Shown here piece by piece: positions 18,694 through 30,319 of a stretch of DNA of 64,000 nt; the stretch's first letter is position 1, and each line of letters starts with the position of its first letter. The notes under the pieces were generated by a model. That model was not told the origin of the DNA. It did not search any database and worked only from the letters and a program-made list of their open reading frames with translations. Made by a program: the position numbers and the translations under genes. The DNA is from Hanstruepera neustonica (GTDB taxonomy: Bacteria > Bacteroidota > Bacteroidia > Flavobacteriales > Flavobacteriaceae), in the NCBI RefSeq assembly GCF_002895005.1, contig NZ_POWF01000002.1, positions 434,001 to 498,000 of the forward strand, given 5' to 3'.

Positions 18694-19716
18694 TTAAAAC
18701 AATCCACCTTGAATAGGTCCCTTAATCTTACCTAGGTGTTTATAGGCCTGTTCTGTTACTTCCCTTCCACGAGGTGTTCTCATAATAAAACCTTGTTGAA
18801 TTAAAAAAGGTTCATAAACCTCTTCTATGGTTTCCGCACTTTCACTTACTGCTGTGGCTAAAGTGGTAATTCCTACTGGACCGCCTTTGAATTTATCAAT
18901 AATGGTTGACAGTATTTTATTGTCCATTTCATCCAATCCATGAGCATCCACATTCAACGCTTCAAGGGCAAAACGAGCAATTTTAATATCGATATTGCCA
19001 TCACCTTTTATCTGTGCAAAATCACGCACTCTTCTTAAAAGGGCATTAGCTATTCGTGGTGTTCCTCGGCTTCTTCCTGCTATTTCAACGGCAGCTTCCA
19101 TGGTAATGGGTACCTGTAAAATGGATGCACTTCGCTGTACAATAGTTGTTAGTAATTCGGTGTTATAATATTGTAATCTACTTTGTATACCAAATCGTGC
19201 TCGCATGGGAGCTGTAAGCAATCCTGAACGCGTAGTAGCTCCAACTAATGTAAAGGGGTTTAAATTGATTTGAACCGTTCTGGCATTAGGCCCAGATTCA
19301 ATCATGATATCAATTTTATAATCCTCCATGGCCGAGTATAAATATTCTTCAACTATGGGACTCAATCGATGGATTTCATCAATAAACAACACATCACGAT
19401 CTTCCAGATTGGTTAGTAACCCAGCCAAATCTCCTGGTTTATCCAAGACAGGACCAGAAGTTACTTTAATACCAACATTCAATTCGCTTGCTAGAATATG
19501 AGCCAAGGTTGTTTTTCCCAGTCCTGGAGGGCCATGAAATAAGGTATGATCTAAAGCTTCTTCACGACCATTAGCTGCTTGAACAAAAATTTGAAGATTT
19601 TCCAGCACCTGATCTTGACCCGTAAAATCATCAAAGGTTAAGGGCCTTAATTTTTTTTCTACATCAAGTTCTTCAGATGAAAAATGTTCGTTTGTTGGAT
19701 TGAGATTCTCGTTCAT
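18694..19716 (-). CDS. ruvB: Holliday junction ATP-dependent helicase RuvB
   Basis: RuvB is the AAA+ ring motor that drives branch migration with RuvA. Walker [13 protein letters not shown], Walker [10 protein letters not shown] and sensor-1 GATTRSG are visible. The C-terminal winged-helix domain ([20 protein letters not shown]) is complete. I chose the ATG giving [12 protein letters not shown] and 340 residues rather than an upstream TTG. A perfect -7 promoter box ends only 6 nt before this ATG, so the mRNA may be nearly leaderless. queG follows in the same operon. Confidence 0.97.
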   Translation of the reverse strand: MNENLNPTNEHFSSEELDVEKKLRPLTFDDFTGQDQVLENLQIFVQAANGREEALDHTLFHGPPGLGKTTLAHILASELNVGIKVTSGPVLDKPGDLAGLLTNLEDRDVLFIDEIHRLSPIVEEYLYSAMEDYKIDIMIESGPNARTVQINLNPFTLVGATTRSGLLTAPMRARFGIQSRLQYYNTELLTTIVQRSASILQVPITMEAAVEIAGRSRGTPRIANALLRRVRDFAQIKGDGNIDIKIARFALEALNVDAHGLDEMDNKILSTIIDKFKGGPVGITTLATAVSESAETIEEVYEPFLIQQGFIMRTPRGREVTEQAYKHLGKIKGPIQGGLF

Positions 19717-19722
19717 ATAACA

Positions 19723-19730
19723 CAAATATA
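19723..19730 (-). promoter_or_regulatory. Predicted ruvB -7 box
   Basis: TATATTTG on the minus strand matches the Bacteroidota -7 consensus and lies between the respiratory-operon terminator and the ruvB ATG. No clear -33 element is seen. Confidence 0.5.
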
Positions 19731-19733
19731 AAC

Positions 19734-19759
19734 AAAAAGCCTTTCTAAATCAGAAAGGC
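19734..19759 (-). terminator. Intrinsic terminator of the act-cox operon
   Basis: Read on the minus strand, an 8-bp perfect stem (GCCTTTCT with AGAAAGGC) closes a 5-nt loop and is followed by five T. It stands 27 bp after coxA and just before ruvB. Confidence 0.85.
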
Positions 19760-19786
19760 CTTGTTAGTATTATTAAGTATCACTCA

Positions 19787-21580
<1,794 letters not shown>

Positions 21581-21615
21581 AATCTTCTATATACTTTTAA
21601 AAACTGTTTTTTTAA

Positions 21616-22683
21616 TTACTTTAATAAAGAATCTTTAAATTCTTTTTGTTCAGCCATCCAAGCGTCATATTCTTCTTGAGTCTCAACAATTATTTTCATT
21701 TGCATGTTGTAATGTGATTTTCCACAAATTTTATTACAAAGCAATAAATAATCAAACTCATAGCGTTCTAATTCAGCCTCACCTTTGGCAACTAATTCCT
21801 TACTTTTCTCGACTCTGATTCTGTTGATGTTAGCAACTTTATCGATCATTTGAGGTGTTTGTCTCATTTCAGCAGTCGTTACTGTTGGTGTAAATCCAAA
21901 CTGCGTGATCATACCAGGAACACAGTTCATTTGAGCTCTAAAATGCGGCATGTAAGCCGAGTGTAATACATCTTGAGAACGCATTTTGAATAATACTGGT
22001 CTACCAACCGGTAAGTGAAGTTCGGTTGTAATTACATCATCTTGAGCATTGGGATCCGATTCATCCAATCCTAAAATGTTGGCGTTATCAATATTGATTA
22101 AACGCACATTTGCTTGTCCCAAAGTATTGTCTTCACCTGCATAGCGCGCTTTCCAGTTAAATTGTTGCGCATATAGCTCCACAACCAATGGATCATCATC
22201 TTCATTGACATTCATGATGGTATTCCAGGTAAACAAACCGTATATGATTAGTCCAGCCAAAACTATTACTGGAATGATAGTCCAAATGGCTTCTAATGTA
22301 TTGTTATCTGCAAAATACAAGGCTTTCTTACCTTCTTCACCTCTATATTTAAATGCGAAATAATGCAATAGATATTGAGTAATAGTCTGTACAATAAAAA
22401 TGATGACCATAGAGATAATCATTAAATTATCGATTCCAGGTCCATGTTCAGATGCCGAATTTGACATTAATGGCAAATCACCCCATTTGACCATGCAAAC
22501 TATGGTTATGACATAAATAAAGATTAGGAAACCAATCATTAAATAACCATTCAAGCGGTTATCATGATCATTGGCCACTTGGTTATTTGATACACCAACC
22601 TGTGCCAAATCAAATATCTTGACCATTTGCCAAATTGCAATAGCTATAAAAAGTACTATTATAATGGATAAAAAAGCTGTCAT
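21616..22683 (-). CDS. coxB: Cytochrome c oxidase subunit II
   Basis: Subunit II accepts electrons at the CuA centre and passes them to subunit I. The CuA motif is CNKICGKSHYNM, with a further His in HSAYMPHFRAQM. The usual Glu between the two Cys is replaced by Lys, so a CuA/Mg bridging side chain is missing. The N-terminal part shows about four hydrophobic segments (near residues 3-23, 47-70, 85-110 and 132-155), against two in the classical protein. No C-terminal cytochrome c domain is fused (355 residues). It lies between actF and coxA in the operon. Confidence 0.95.
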   Translation of the reverse strand: MTAFLSIIIVLFIAIAIWQMVKIFDLAQVGVSNNQVANDHDNRLNGYLMIGFLIFIYVITIVCMVKWGDLPLMSNSASEHGPGIDNLMIISMVIIFIVQTITQYLLHYFAFKYRGEEGKKALYFADNNTLEAIWTIIPVIVLAGLIIYGLFTWNTIMNVNEDDDPLVVELYAQQFNWKARYAGEDNTLGQANVRLINIDNANILGLDESDPNAQDDVITTELHLPVGRPVLFKMRSQDVLHSAYMPHFRAQMNCVPGMITQFGFTPTVTTAEMRQTPQMIDKVANINRIRVEKSKELVAKGEAELERYEFDYLLLCNKICGKSHYNMQMKIIVETQEEYDAWMAEQKEFKDSLLK

Positions 22684-22709
22684 TGTCTTTTCTCTACTTT
22701 AATTAAATA

Positions 22710-24083
22710 TTAATAATGAAAGTGTTCACTCTCTTTAATAAATGGATTCCCTTTAGCTAATAATGGATGTTTAGATAGTGCTGTAAACACTATAAATATG
22801 AACAACCCAGCAAAGAACATGATTGAACTTATTTCAGGGATACCAATAAACCATCTGTCTCCCACTGTAGCTGGCATAATCATATTGAAAACATCAATAT
22901 AGTGACCACATAATATGACGATACCTGCCATTACTACAAACCAAGGAATACGCTTGTAATCACTATTCATAAGCACCAATAATGGGAATACGAAATTCAT
23001 GACTACCATGCCAAGGAATGGTAATTTATAATCTGCAAAACGCGTTACAAAATAAGTAACCTCTTCTGGGATGTTCGAATACCAAATAAGCATGAATTGC
23101 GAGAACCACAGGTAAGTCCAGAAAATACTGATAGCAAACATGAATTTCGCTAAATCATGTAAGTGACTGTCATTAACAAATGGTAATAAATCTTTTGATT
23201 TTAGATACATGGTAATCATCGCAATAACGGTAATACCACTTACAAACATGCTGGCAAATACATACCAACCAAATAAGGTACTAAACCAGTGCGGATCAAC
23301 ACTCATAATCCAATCCCAAGACATCATAGACTCGGTATAGATATAGAACACTAAAAATCCAGCAGCGATTCTAAATGATTTTTTGAAATTTCGATTATCA
23401 TTCACATCAGCTTTATCTTGCGCCAATGAGAACTTACGTGCAAAGTGTCTGTATAAACTCCATCCAGCAATAAAGATTAATCCACGAATGATAAAACCAG
23501 TCATATTTAAAAATCCTGATTTACCTTGTAATAATTTATCGTGTGCAACCTCTTCAGGATCCATCCAAATAAAAATATTATAATGCCCAATCGTTCCTGA
23601 AGCAACTGCAATTGCCAATACAATTAAAGCACCAGGCAACACATAAGCTGTAATAGCTTCCATAATTCTGAACAGTACGGGTGACCAACCTGCTTGCGCT
23701 GCAAACTGAATGGCATAAAACGCTAAAACACCCAATGCAATCATAAAGAAAAAGAAAGCGGCTACATAGAAAGCCGACCAAGGTCTATTGGCTATCTGAT
23801 GTTGTACATGCTCTACATGTTTCGTATGCTCATCTACTTGTTCTTCAGCTGAATCAGCATGACCTTCTCCATGAGCAGCTTCAGCAGCGTGAGCATCATG
23901 ACTAGTTCCATGTGCAGCTTCTTCACCATGACCTCCTCCGTGATGGGAAGCCTCTTCTGTCAAGATGGTTTCCACCTCTTCAAAAGATTTGTGAGATGTC
24001 ATAAAACCATATCCCACACCAAGCGCTCCAATAATCATTAGGGCTATAGAAACGGTCTTTAATTTATTCGAGAATGTGTACAT
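22710..24083 (-). CDS. actF: Alternative complex III subunit ActF (quinol:cytochrome c oxidoreductase membrane subunit)
   Basis: ActF is one of the large membrane subunits of alternative complex III, which oxidises quinol and passes electrons to cytochrome c or directly to the oxidase. It has 457 residues with about ten predicted helices; MSWDWIMSVDPHWFSTLFGW and ISIFWTYLWFSQFMLIWYS are stretches typical of this family. Between the first and second helices lies a loop of about 55 residues holding some 12 His with many Glu, Ala and Gly. The loop is low-complexity and may bind metal. It sits 24 bp after actE and 26 bp before coxB. Confidence 0.92.
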   Translation of the reverse strand: MYTFSNKLKTVSIALMIIGALGVGYGFMTSHKSFEEVETILTEEASHHGGGHGEEAAHGTSHDAHAAEAAHGEGHADSAEEQVDEHTKHVEHVQHQIANRPWSAFYVAAFFFFMIALGVLAFYAIQFAAQAGWSPVLFRIMEAITAYVLPGALIVLAIAVASGTIGHYNIFIWMDPEEVAHDKLLQGKSGFLNMTGFIIRGLIFIAGWSLYRHFARKFSLAQDKADVNDNRNFKKSFRIAAGFLVFYIYTESMMSWDWIMSVDPHWFSTLFGWYVFASMFVSGITVIAMITMYLKSKDLLPFVNDSHLHDLAKFMFAISIFWTYLWFSQFMLIWYSNIPEEVTYFVTRFADYKLPFLGMVVMNFVFPLLVLMNSDYKRIPWFVVMAGIVILCGHYIDVFNMIMPATVGDRWFIGIPEISSIMFFAGLFIFIVFTALSKHPLLAKGNPFIKESEHFHY

Positions 24084-24107
24084 ATCTATATATAAACTTT
24101 ATCGTTC

Positions 24108-24665
24108 TTATTTTTCTAATTTAGCTTTTAGATCCATAACGTAAGCCACAACTTGCCAACGCTCTTGTTCATTCAATTGGTTAGCGTAAGACCCCATGGC
24201 ATTTTTACCATAATAAATAGTGTGGTATACACTACCTTCGGTAATAGCCCTTCCCACATCATCATAACTAGGGATACCTAAAATTTTCTCACGCTTGACT
24301 AAATTACCTTGACCATCACCTTTATTACCATGACAAATACCACAATAAATATCATACAGTTCTTTCCCTTTAGCCAGATCAACTTGCATTGAATCGAGAG
24401 GACTCATTAAATTTTCTTTTGCAAAATTGTAGCCGTCAGTTGTATTTTCAATGTCAAAAGGTTTGAAACCTCTTGGAATACTGCCCTCTGCAGGTAACTG
24501 TCCTTCTTTACCGTTTTTAAATGCATCCGATTCAGCATAGGTTTCATAACCAACTGGTTCGTACATGTTTGGCATGAATTGATAGTTCGGTCTAGAATCC
24601 TTTTTACAGGAAACCACCACAATCAATACTAATGCTACAAGTGTTATTTTAAATAAGCTTTTCAT
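24108..24665 (-). CDS. actE: Alternative complex III subunit ActE, monoheme cytochrome c lipoprotein
   Basis: A 185-residue periplasm-facing cytochrome c. The signal peptide ends with a lipobox (VVVSC, Cys near residue 20), so it is lipid-anchored. One heme-binding motif, CGICHGNKGDG, is visible, with a distal Met available in the NAMGSYANQL segment. The C-terminus (QWEVVAYVMDL-like, here ERWQVVAYVMDLK) is typical of small cytochromes c. It belongs to the quinol-oxidising complex encoded around it and lies 6 bp after actD. Confidence 0.93.
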   Translation of the reverse strand: MKSLFKITLVALVLIVVVSCKKDSRPNYQFMPNMYEPVGYETYAESDAFKNGKEGQLPAEGSIPRGFKPFDIENTTDGYNFAKENLMSPLDSMQVDLAKGKELYDIYCGICHGNKGDGQGNLVKREKILGIPSYDDVGRAITEGSVYHTIYYGKNAMGSYANQLNEQERWQVVAYVMDLKAKLEK

Positions 24666-24671
24666 AATATA

Positions 24672-25205
24672 CTAGTGCGCTTCTTTTTCAACTATATTTA
24701 ATTCTACAGCTCCGGTTTCTTTCAATAAACTTTCTAATTCCTTTTCATTTCCATGAATGGCAATTTCCATCAAGAAATGATCATCAGTTGTTCTTTTATC
24801 AGGATTTTCAGCTTTTTTAAATGGCCACATTCTACTACGTAAATAAAAAGTGATTACCATTAAATGCGCTGCGAAGAATACCGTTAACTCGAACATAATA
24901 GGTACGAAAGCTGGCATATTCTCCAAGTAGCTAAAGCTAGGCTTTCCACCAATATTTTGAGGCCAATCTTGTATCATGATGAAATTCATCATCACTATCG
25001 CAACTGTTAAACCAATGCAACCATAAATAAATGATGCAATGGCTATTCGTGTTGGTTCCAAGCCCATTGCCTTGTCCAATCCATGAACAGGAAAAGGTGT
25101 GTAAACTTCTTCTATATGATGTTTTTCTGCTTTAACTCGTTTAACAGCGGACATTAATACATCGTCATCTGTATAAATAGCGTGAATTACTTTTGAAGCT
25201 TCCAT
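24672..25205 (-). CDS. actD: Alternative complex III subunit ActD (DUF3341)
   Basis: A 177-residue membrane subunit with two predicted helices (near residues 57-78 and 100-120), a structural component of alternative complex III. The N-terminal soluble part has the DUF3341 pattern with VYTPFPVHGLDKAMGL, well conserved in the family. It is spaced 8 bp after actC and 6 bp before actE, consistent with a tight operon and coordinated assembly. Confidence 0.93.
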   Translation of the reverse strand: MEASKVIHAIYTDDDVLMSAVKRVKAEKHHIEEVYTPFPVHGLDKAMGLEPTRIAIASFIYGCIGLTVAIVMMNFIMIQDWPQNIGGKPSFSYLENMPAFVPIMFELTVFFAAHLMVITFYLRSRMWPFKKAENPDKRTTDDHFLMEIAIHGNEKELESLLKETGAVELNIVEKEAH

Positions 25206-25213
25206 ATGCTACT

Positions 25214-26944
25214 TTAGTTTAATAAATTTTTAGCTTGTCCAGACCAATCATCACGTTCTGCTCTTCCTGGGAACAAACCGGTAATTTCATCCAACAAATC
25301 ATATTCTTTTTTAGTCATTTTACTCACTTGTAAGAAAGTATAAATGCCTATGCTATTGAGTGCTTCTTCCATTTTAGGACCAACACCATTTATCTTCTTT
25401 AAATCATCAGCAGATTGCGATTCTGAATCAAAAGAACCAATACTTGATAATAAATTATTGATTTTATCAGAATGATCAACCGCCAGATGTGATTCAGCTG
25501 TTTCTTTTGGTAGTTTTAATACAGATGTTCTAGCATCCGCTCCAGTACCAACTAAACTTTCACCTCTTTCTCTGATATTCTTATAACGTTGTCCAGAAGA
25601 TTTCAAAATAGTTTTAACCTCTGCTTGTGCAATTACAGGGAATGTTCTAGCATACAATAGGAATAATACAAAGAAGAATCCAATCGTTCCGATGAAAATT
25701 CCAATATCCACAAACGTTGGTGAGAACATAGTCCAAGAAGATGGTAAGTAATCACGGTGTAAAGACGTTACAATAATTACAAAACGCTCAAACCACATAC
25801 CAATATTTACTACAATAGAGATAAAGAATGAGAACATAATACTGGTACGTAATTTTTTGAACCACATAAATTGTGGTGAAAACACGTTACAGCTCATCAT
25901 AGCCCAATATGCCCACCAGTAAGGTCCAGTTGCTCTGTTTAAAAAGGCATATTGTTCGTATTCAACTCCAGAGTACCACGCAATAAACAACTCCGTAATG
26001 TAGGCCACACCAACTATTGAACCCGTAATCATGATGACTATGTTCATTAATTCAATGTGTTGAACCGTAATATAATCTTCAAGGCTACACACTTTTCTCA
26101 TAATAATAAGAAGCGTGTTTACCATAGCAAATCCAGAGAAAATAGCACCAGCAACGAAGTATGGCGGGAATATAGTAGTGTGCCAACCTGGAATTACCGA
26201 CGTTGCGAAGTCAAACGATACAATAGTATGTACAGAAAGTACTAAAGGCGTTGCTAAACCTGCAAGAACCAAAGAAACTTCTTCAAAACGTTGCCAATCT
26301 TTCGCACGACCTGTCCAACCGAAGCTCAATAAAGAATATATTTTCTTTTGAAATGGTTTCACAGCTCTATCACGAATCATGGCGAAATCAGGTAATAATC
26401 CTGTCCACCAGAATACTAACGATACTGATAAATAGGTGGAAATTGCAAAAACGTCCCAAAGTAATGGCGAGTTAAAGTTCACCCAAAGCGATCCAAATTG
26501 GTTTGGAATTGGTAATACCCAATATCCTAACCAAGGACGACCCATGTGAATAATAGGAAACAAACCAGCCTGAACTACCGAGAATATTGTCATGGCTTCC
26601 GCAGAACGGTTAATTGCCATTCTCCATTTTTGACGGAACAGTAATAGTACTGCAGAAATCAACGTTCCTGCGTGACCAATACCAACCCACCAAACGAAGT
26701 TAGTAATATCCCAAGCCCAACCTACGGTTTTATTTAAACCCCAAGTTCCAATACCTGTTGAAATTGTATAGATAATACAGCCTATTCCCCAAAGGAATGC
26801 TACAAGACTTATAGAAAATACAATCCACCAAGATTTATTTGCTTTACCTTCAACAGGTGCTGCTACATCCACAGATACATCGTGGTATGATTTTTCGCCT
26901 GTAACTAAAGGTCTTCTAATAGGTGCTTCGTAATGAGACGCCAT
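25214..26944 (-). CDS. actC: Alternative complex III subunit ActC (NrfD-like) with C-terminal helix-hairpin-helix extension
   Basis: ActC is the NrfD/PsrC-type quinone-binding membrane subunit, with about ten helices. Conserved segments include WWVGIGHAGTLISAVLLLFR and HTIVSFDFATSVIPGWHTTI. It is 576 residues. After the membrane part comes a linker and then, at residues about 511-576, a helix-hairpin-helix module: DDLKKINGVGPKMEEALNSI, then a short GRAERDDWSGQAKNLL tail. Such modules also close some NADH dehydrogenase subunits, but a DNA-binding-type fold on a respiratory membrane subunit is odd. It lies 31 bp after actB. Confidence 0.94.
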   Translation of the reverse strand: MASHYEAPIRRPLVTGEKSYHDVSVDVAAPVEGKANKSWWIVFSISLVAFLWGIGCIIYTISTGIGTWGLNKTVGWAWDITNFVWWVGIGHAGTLISAVLLLFRQKWRMAINRSAEAMTIFSVVQAGLFPIIHMGRPWLGYWVLPIPNQFGSLWVNFNSPLLWDVFAISTYLSVSLVFWWTGLLPDFAMIRDRAVKPFQKKIYSLLSFGWTGRAKDWQRFEEVSLVLAGLATPLVLSVHTIVSFDFATSVIPGWHTTIFPPYFVAGAIFSGFAMVNTLLIIMRKVCSLEDYITVQHIELMNIVIMITGSIVGVAYITELFIAWYSGVEYEQYAFLNRATGPYWWAYWAMMSCNVFSPQFMWFKKLRTSIMFSFFISIVVNIGMWFERFVIIVTSLHRDYLPSSWTMFSPTFVDIGIFIGTIGFFFVLFLLYARTFPVIAQAEVKTILKSSGQRYKNIRERGESLVGTGADARTSVLKLPKETAESHLAVDHSDKINNLLSSIGSFDSESQSADDLKKINGVGPKMEEALNSIGIYTFLQVSKMTKKEYDLLDEITGLFPGRAERDDWSGQAKNLLN

Positions 26945-26975
26945 AATCCTTTTATAATTGTTTCTTAATTAATGT

Positions 26976-29900
26976 TTATGCTTCAGTTGTATTTCTCACT
27001 TTAGTTTGGTACATCACGTTTGGTTTTGTTCCAACGTGCTCCAATAAGTGGTACATACGGTTATCTTCTTTAAGGTGAGCCACCTTACTTTCTTTATCAT
27101 TGATATCTCCAAATGTCATAGCGCCACTGCTACATGCAGCAGAACATGCTGTTTGGAATTCACCATCCTTGATTTGACGTCCATCACGCTTGGCATCTAA
27201 AATGGTCTTTTGTGTCATTTGGATACACATAGAACATTTTTCCATCACACCACGTGAACGAACTGTTACATCTGGATTCAATACCATACGACCTAAATCA
27301 TCATTCATGTGGTAATCAAACTCATCGTTTTGAGCGTATAAGAACCAGTTGAAACGACGTACTTTATAAGGACAGTTGTTTGCACAGTATCTCGTACCTA
27401 CACAACGGTTATAAGCCATGTGGTTTTGACCTTGACGACCATGTGATGTTGCCGCTACTGGACAAACTGTTTCACAAGGTGCATGATTACAATGCTGACA
27501 CATAACTGGTTGGAAAGCTACTTGTGGGTTTTCAGAAGCGCTTTCCATTCTTTCAAATGTAGATAAAGACCCATCCCCTTGTCTATCTCCAAAGACATAG
27601 TTCCCTAGACCTAAACCATCGGCATTTTCTTTTTCTTTATTATCGCCTTCAAAAGACTCTTCAGAAGAATAATATCTGTCAATACGTAACCAGTGCATAT
27701 CACGACTACGACGAACTTCTTCTTTACCTACAACAGGTACGTTGTTTTCTGCGTGACATGCAATCACACAAGCACCACAACCTGTACAAGCATTCAAATC
27801 AATTGAAAGATTGAAGTGATGACCGATAGAACGATCAAACTCATCCCAAAGATCAACATCTGGAGATGTTACTGGCGTTTCTTCATGATTTAAAGAAACA
27901 ACAGGAATTGCATTCCAGTATTTTTTATCTTTAGTATTGAAAATTTCTAATGAGGTTTCCTTAATAATATCACCACGACCCATTAAAGTGTTATGCAACT
28001 GAACACAAGCAAATTCATGCATTCCAGATGCTGGTTCAACTATAACGTTTTGAACATTATTGGAACCGTAATATAAGGTGAAGGCGTTAACGCCTGTTTT
28101 CATTTCGTCTTTTAATCCAGCTGAACGACCATATCCAAAGGATAGACCAACAGTCCCATTAGCCTGACCTGGCTGAATAAGAACAGGAACGTTATTTAAA
28201 GTCGTTCCGTTAACAGTAACGTTTGCATAGCTACCGTCTAAAGCGCCTGTTGCTACATGAACATTCTTAAGTCCAATTCTGTCGGCATCCGCTTTGGAAA
28301 CCGTTAAGTAGTTATCCCAAGATACTCTTGAAATTGGATCAGGAAACTCCTGCAACCATGGGTTGTTTGCTTGTTGGCCATCACCCATTCCTGTTTTGGT
28401 GTATAACACCAATTCCATATCAGAACCCGATGTGTTAGCCAAAGCTCTCGCAGCTGCTCCAGCGGACACCACATTCATTGCAGCAGATCCATCTGCAGAA
28501 CCTCCTGTTGAAACAGTCTCCGTAGATGTTGTTGTGACGTATTCTTCTTTATCTTCCTCAGCAATACCTAATCCAACTGCAGCATCATGAATAATACCTC
28601 CTACTAATGTTCTGTCTTTTTTCTCTTTTAATTCCGTTGAAGTGGTTTCGATAGTTTCTGTAGTACTGGTTGAAGCACCTCCAAAGTAAACACTACCTTT
28701 AACAAAAACACCATCATGTAATGCTTTGTTAAAAGACGATCCACCCAATACACTGGTATTCCAAGTTTCCTTTATATAATTATGATAAGAATTTGAACCT
28801 AAACTACCTTGAGTCCACAGGATAAGCATTTCTTGAAACTGTCTAGTATCAAACAATGGACGGATTGTAGGCTGCGTCAAAGCAAAATGCCCTTTCTTCA
28901 TTTCAACATCACCCCAAGACTCCAAATAATGTGGTGCTGCAGCTATGTATTGACATTTTGAAGATGTCTCATCTGACTTCATTGAAAATGCAACAGACAA
29001 TTCAGTTTTAGCTAAACCTGATTCAAATTCCGAGGCATTAGCTAAAGTATACATGGGGTTCACACCACTCATGATAATAGCACCAACCTTACCTGCATTC
29101 ATATCTGCAATTAAAGTTTGTACCGCTTTATCATTTCCTTGTCTGGTTTTTATAGGTGTAATAGGATCAAATGCTTGACTTCCTAAATGCTCATTGATGG
29201 CAAATACAACCGTTTGCGCATTGACATCTTGAATACCTGTAACCACTACAGCTTTTCCTTTTGCTGCTTTAAGTTCAGACGCTGCTTTACTTACAGCCTC
29301 TGCTATATGTTCTGGTAATTCTACAGATACCGAACCGCCAACTACTTCGCTATATAATTTTGCTAAAGCCAATTTTTGCTGACTAGCTGTCATGGGCACA
29401 CGCTTATCAGCATTAGCACCCGTTAATGACATATTAGATTCAAACTGAATATGACGAGACATTTTACCATGATCTGGCACGCGATTTTTTGCATAGCCAG
29501 AATCAAATCCGCCACCTTGCCAATCACCTAAAAAGTCTGCACCAACAGAAACAATCGTCATCGCTTTAGAGAAATCATAATTGGCTAAACCACGCTCTCC
29601 GTAATTAGCTTGATAGGCATCTAAAGCAGCAGATTCTGAAACCGCATCATAAACCACATGACGAACATTGCCATATTTAGCTTTGAATTCAGCAACCAAT
29701 TTCGAAGTTGATGGACTGGCAAAAGTTTGTGTCAATAACACAATTTGTTTACCAGATCCACTTAAGCTGTTCAATTTTTGAGTAGTTTCCGTATCAAAAT
29801 TGCTCCAAGAAATTGGGTTACCATCTTTCGTTGGGCCTTGTACTCTCAAACTATCATACAAACCAAGAACCGATGCATTTACTCTGGCATTTGCACTACC

Positions 29901-30290
29901 ATTGGTAGCAGCCATAGCATTGTTCTCAATTTTAATTGGACGACCTTCACGGGTTTTCACTAAAACACTTGCAAAATCATACCCATCTGCAATGGTTGTT
30001 GCATAGTAATTGGCAACACCTGGAATAATCTCCTCTGGCTGCACAACATAAGGTATAGATTTAATAACTGGTCCTTCACAGGCAGCTAAAGAAGCTGCAG
30101 CTGTACTAAAACCAACATATTTTAAGAAATCACGACGGGTTGTTTTCGAGTCACTTAATGATTCTTTATTCCCTAAAAACTCATCAGTAGGAATCTCTTG
30201 AACAAATTCGTTTTGTTTCAGCGTCTCAACAATAGAGCTATTCTCGTTTAGCTCTTCAACACTTTTCCAGTATTTCTTGTTTGATGACAT
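26976..30290 (-). CDS. actB: Alternative complex III subunit ActB (molybdopterin-oxidoreductase-like plus FeS domain)
   Basis: A 1,104-residue fusion of a molybdopterin-oxidoreductase-like domain, probably without cofactor in this complex, and a ferredoxin-type domain. A Tat-like signal is near residues 50-75 (TTRRDFLKYVGF then AAC). The C-terminal part has the cluster-binding cysteines: CTGCGACVIAC, CQHCNHAPCETVCPV, CVGTRYCANNCPYKVRRF and CSMCIQMTQ with CSAACSSGAMTFGD, matching three [4Fe-4S] and one [3Fe-4S] clusters. It relays electrons in the periplasm between ActC and the cytochrome subunits. It is 29 bp after actA. Confidence 0.95.
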   Translation of the reverse strand: MSSNKKYWKSVEELNENSSIVETLKQNEFVQEIPTDEFLGNKESLSDSKTTRRDFLKYVGFSTAAASLAACEGPVIKSIPYVVQPEEIIPGVANYYATTIADGYDFASVLVKTREGRPIKIENNAMAATNGSANARVNASVLGLYDSLRVQGPTKDGNPISWSNFDTETTQKLNSLSGSGKQIVLLTQTFASPSTSKLVAEFKAKYGNVRHVVYDAVSESAALDAYQANYGERGLANYDFSKAMTIVSVGADFLGDWQGGGFDSGYAKNRVPDHGKMSRHIQFESNMSLTGANADKRVPMTASQQKLALAKLYSEVVGGSVSVELPEHIAEAVSKAASELKAAKGKAVVVTGIQDVNAQTVVFAINEHLGSQAFDPITPIKTRQGNDKAVQTLIADMNAGKVGAIIMSGVNPMYTLANASEFESGLAKTELSVAFSMKSDETSSKCQYIAAAPHYLESWGDVEMKKGHFALTQPTIRPLFDTRQFQEMLILWTQGSLGSNSYHNYIKETWNTSVLGGSSFNKALHDGVFVKGSVYFGGASTSTTETIETTSTELKEKKDRTLVGGIIHDAAVGLGIAEEDKEEYVTTTSTETVSTGGSADGSAAMNVVSAGAAARALANTSGSDMELVLYTKTGMGDGQQANNPWLQEFPDPISRVSWDNYLTVSKADADRIGLKNVHVATGALDGSYANVTVNGTTLNNVPVLIQPGQANGTVGLSFGYGRSAGLKDEMKTGVNAFTLYYGSNNVQNVIVEPASGMHEFACVQLHNTLMGRGDIIKETSLEIFNTKDKKYWNAIPVVSLNHEETPVTSPDVDLWDEFDRSIGHHFNLSIDLNACTGCGACVIACHAENNVPVVGKEEVRRSRDMHWLRIDRYYSSEESFEGDNKEKENADGLGLGNYVFGDRQGDGSLSTFERMESASENPQVAFQPVMCQHCNHAPCETVCPVAATSHGRQGQNHMAYNRCVGTRYCANNCPYKVRRFNWFLYAQNDEFDYHMNDDLGRMVLNPDVTVRSRGVMEKCSMCIQMTQKTILDAKRDGRQIKDGEFQTACSAACSSGAMTFGDINDKESKVAHLKEDNRMYHLLEHVGTKPNVMYQTKVRNTTEA

Positions 30291-30319
30291 ATTATATAAT
30301 TGAATTACTTCTTAATAAA

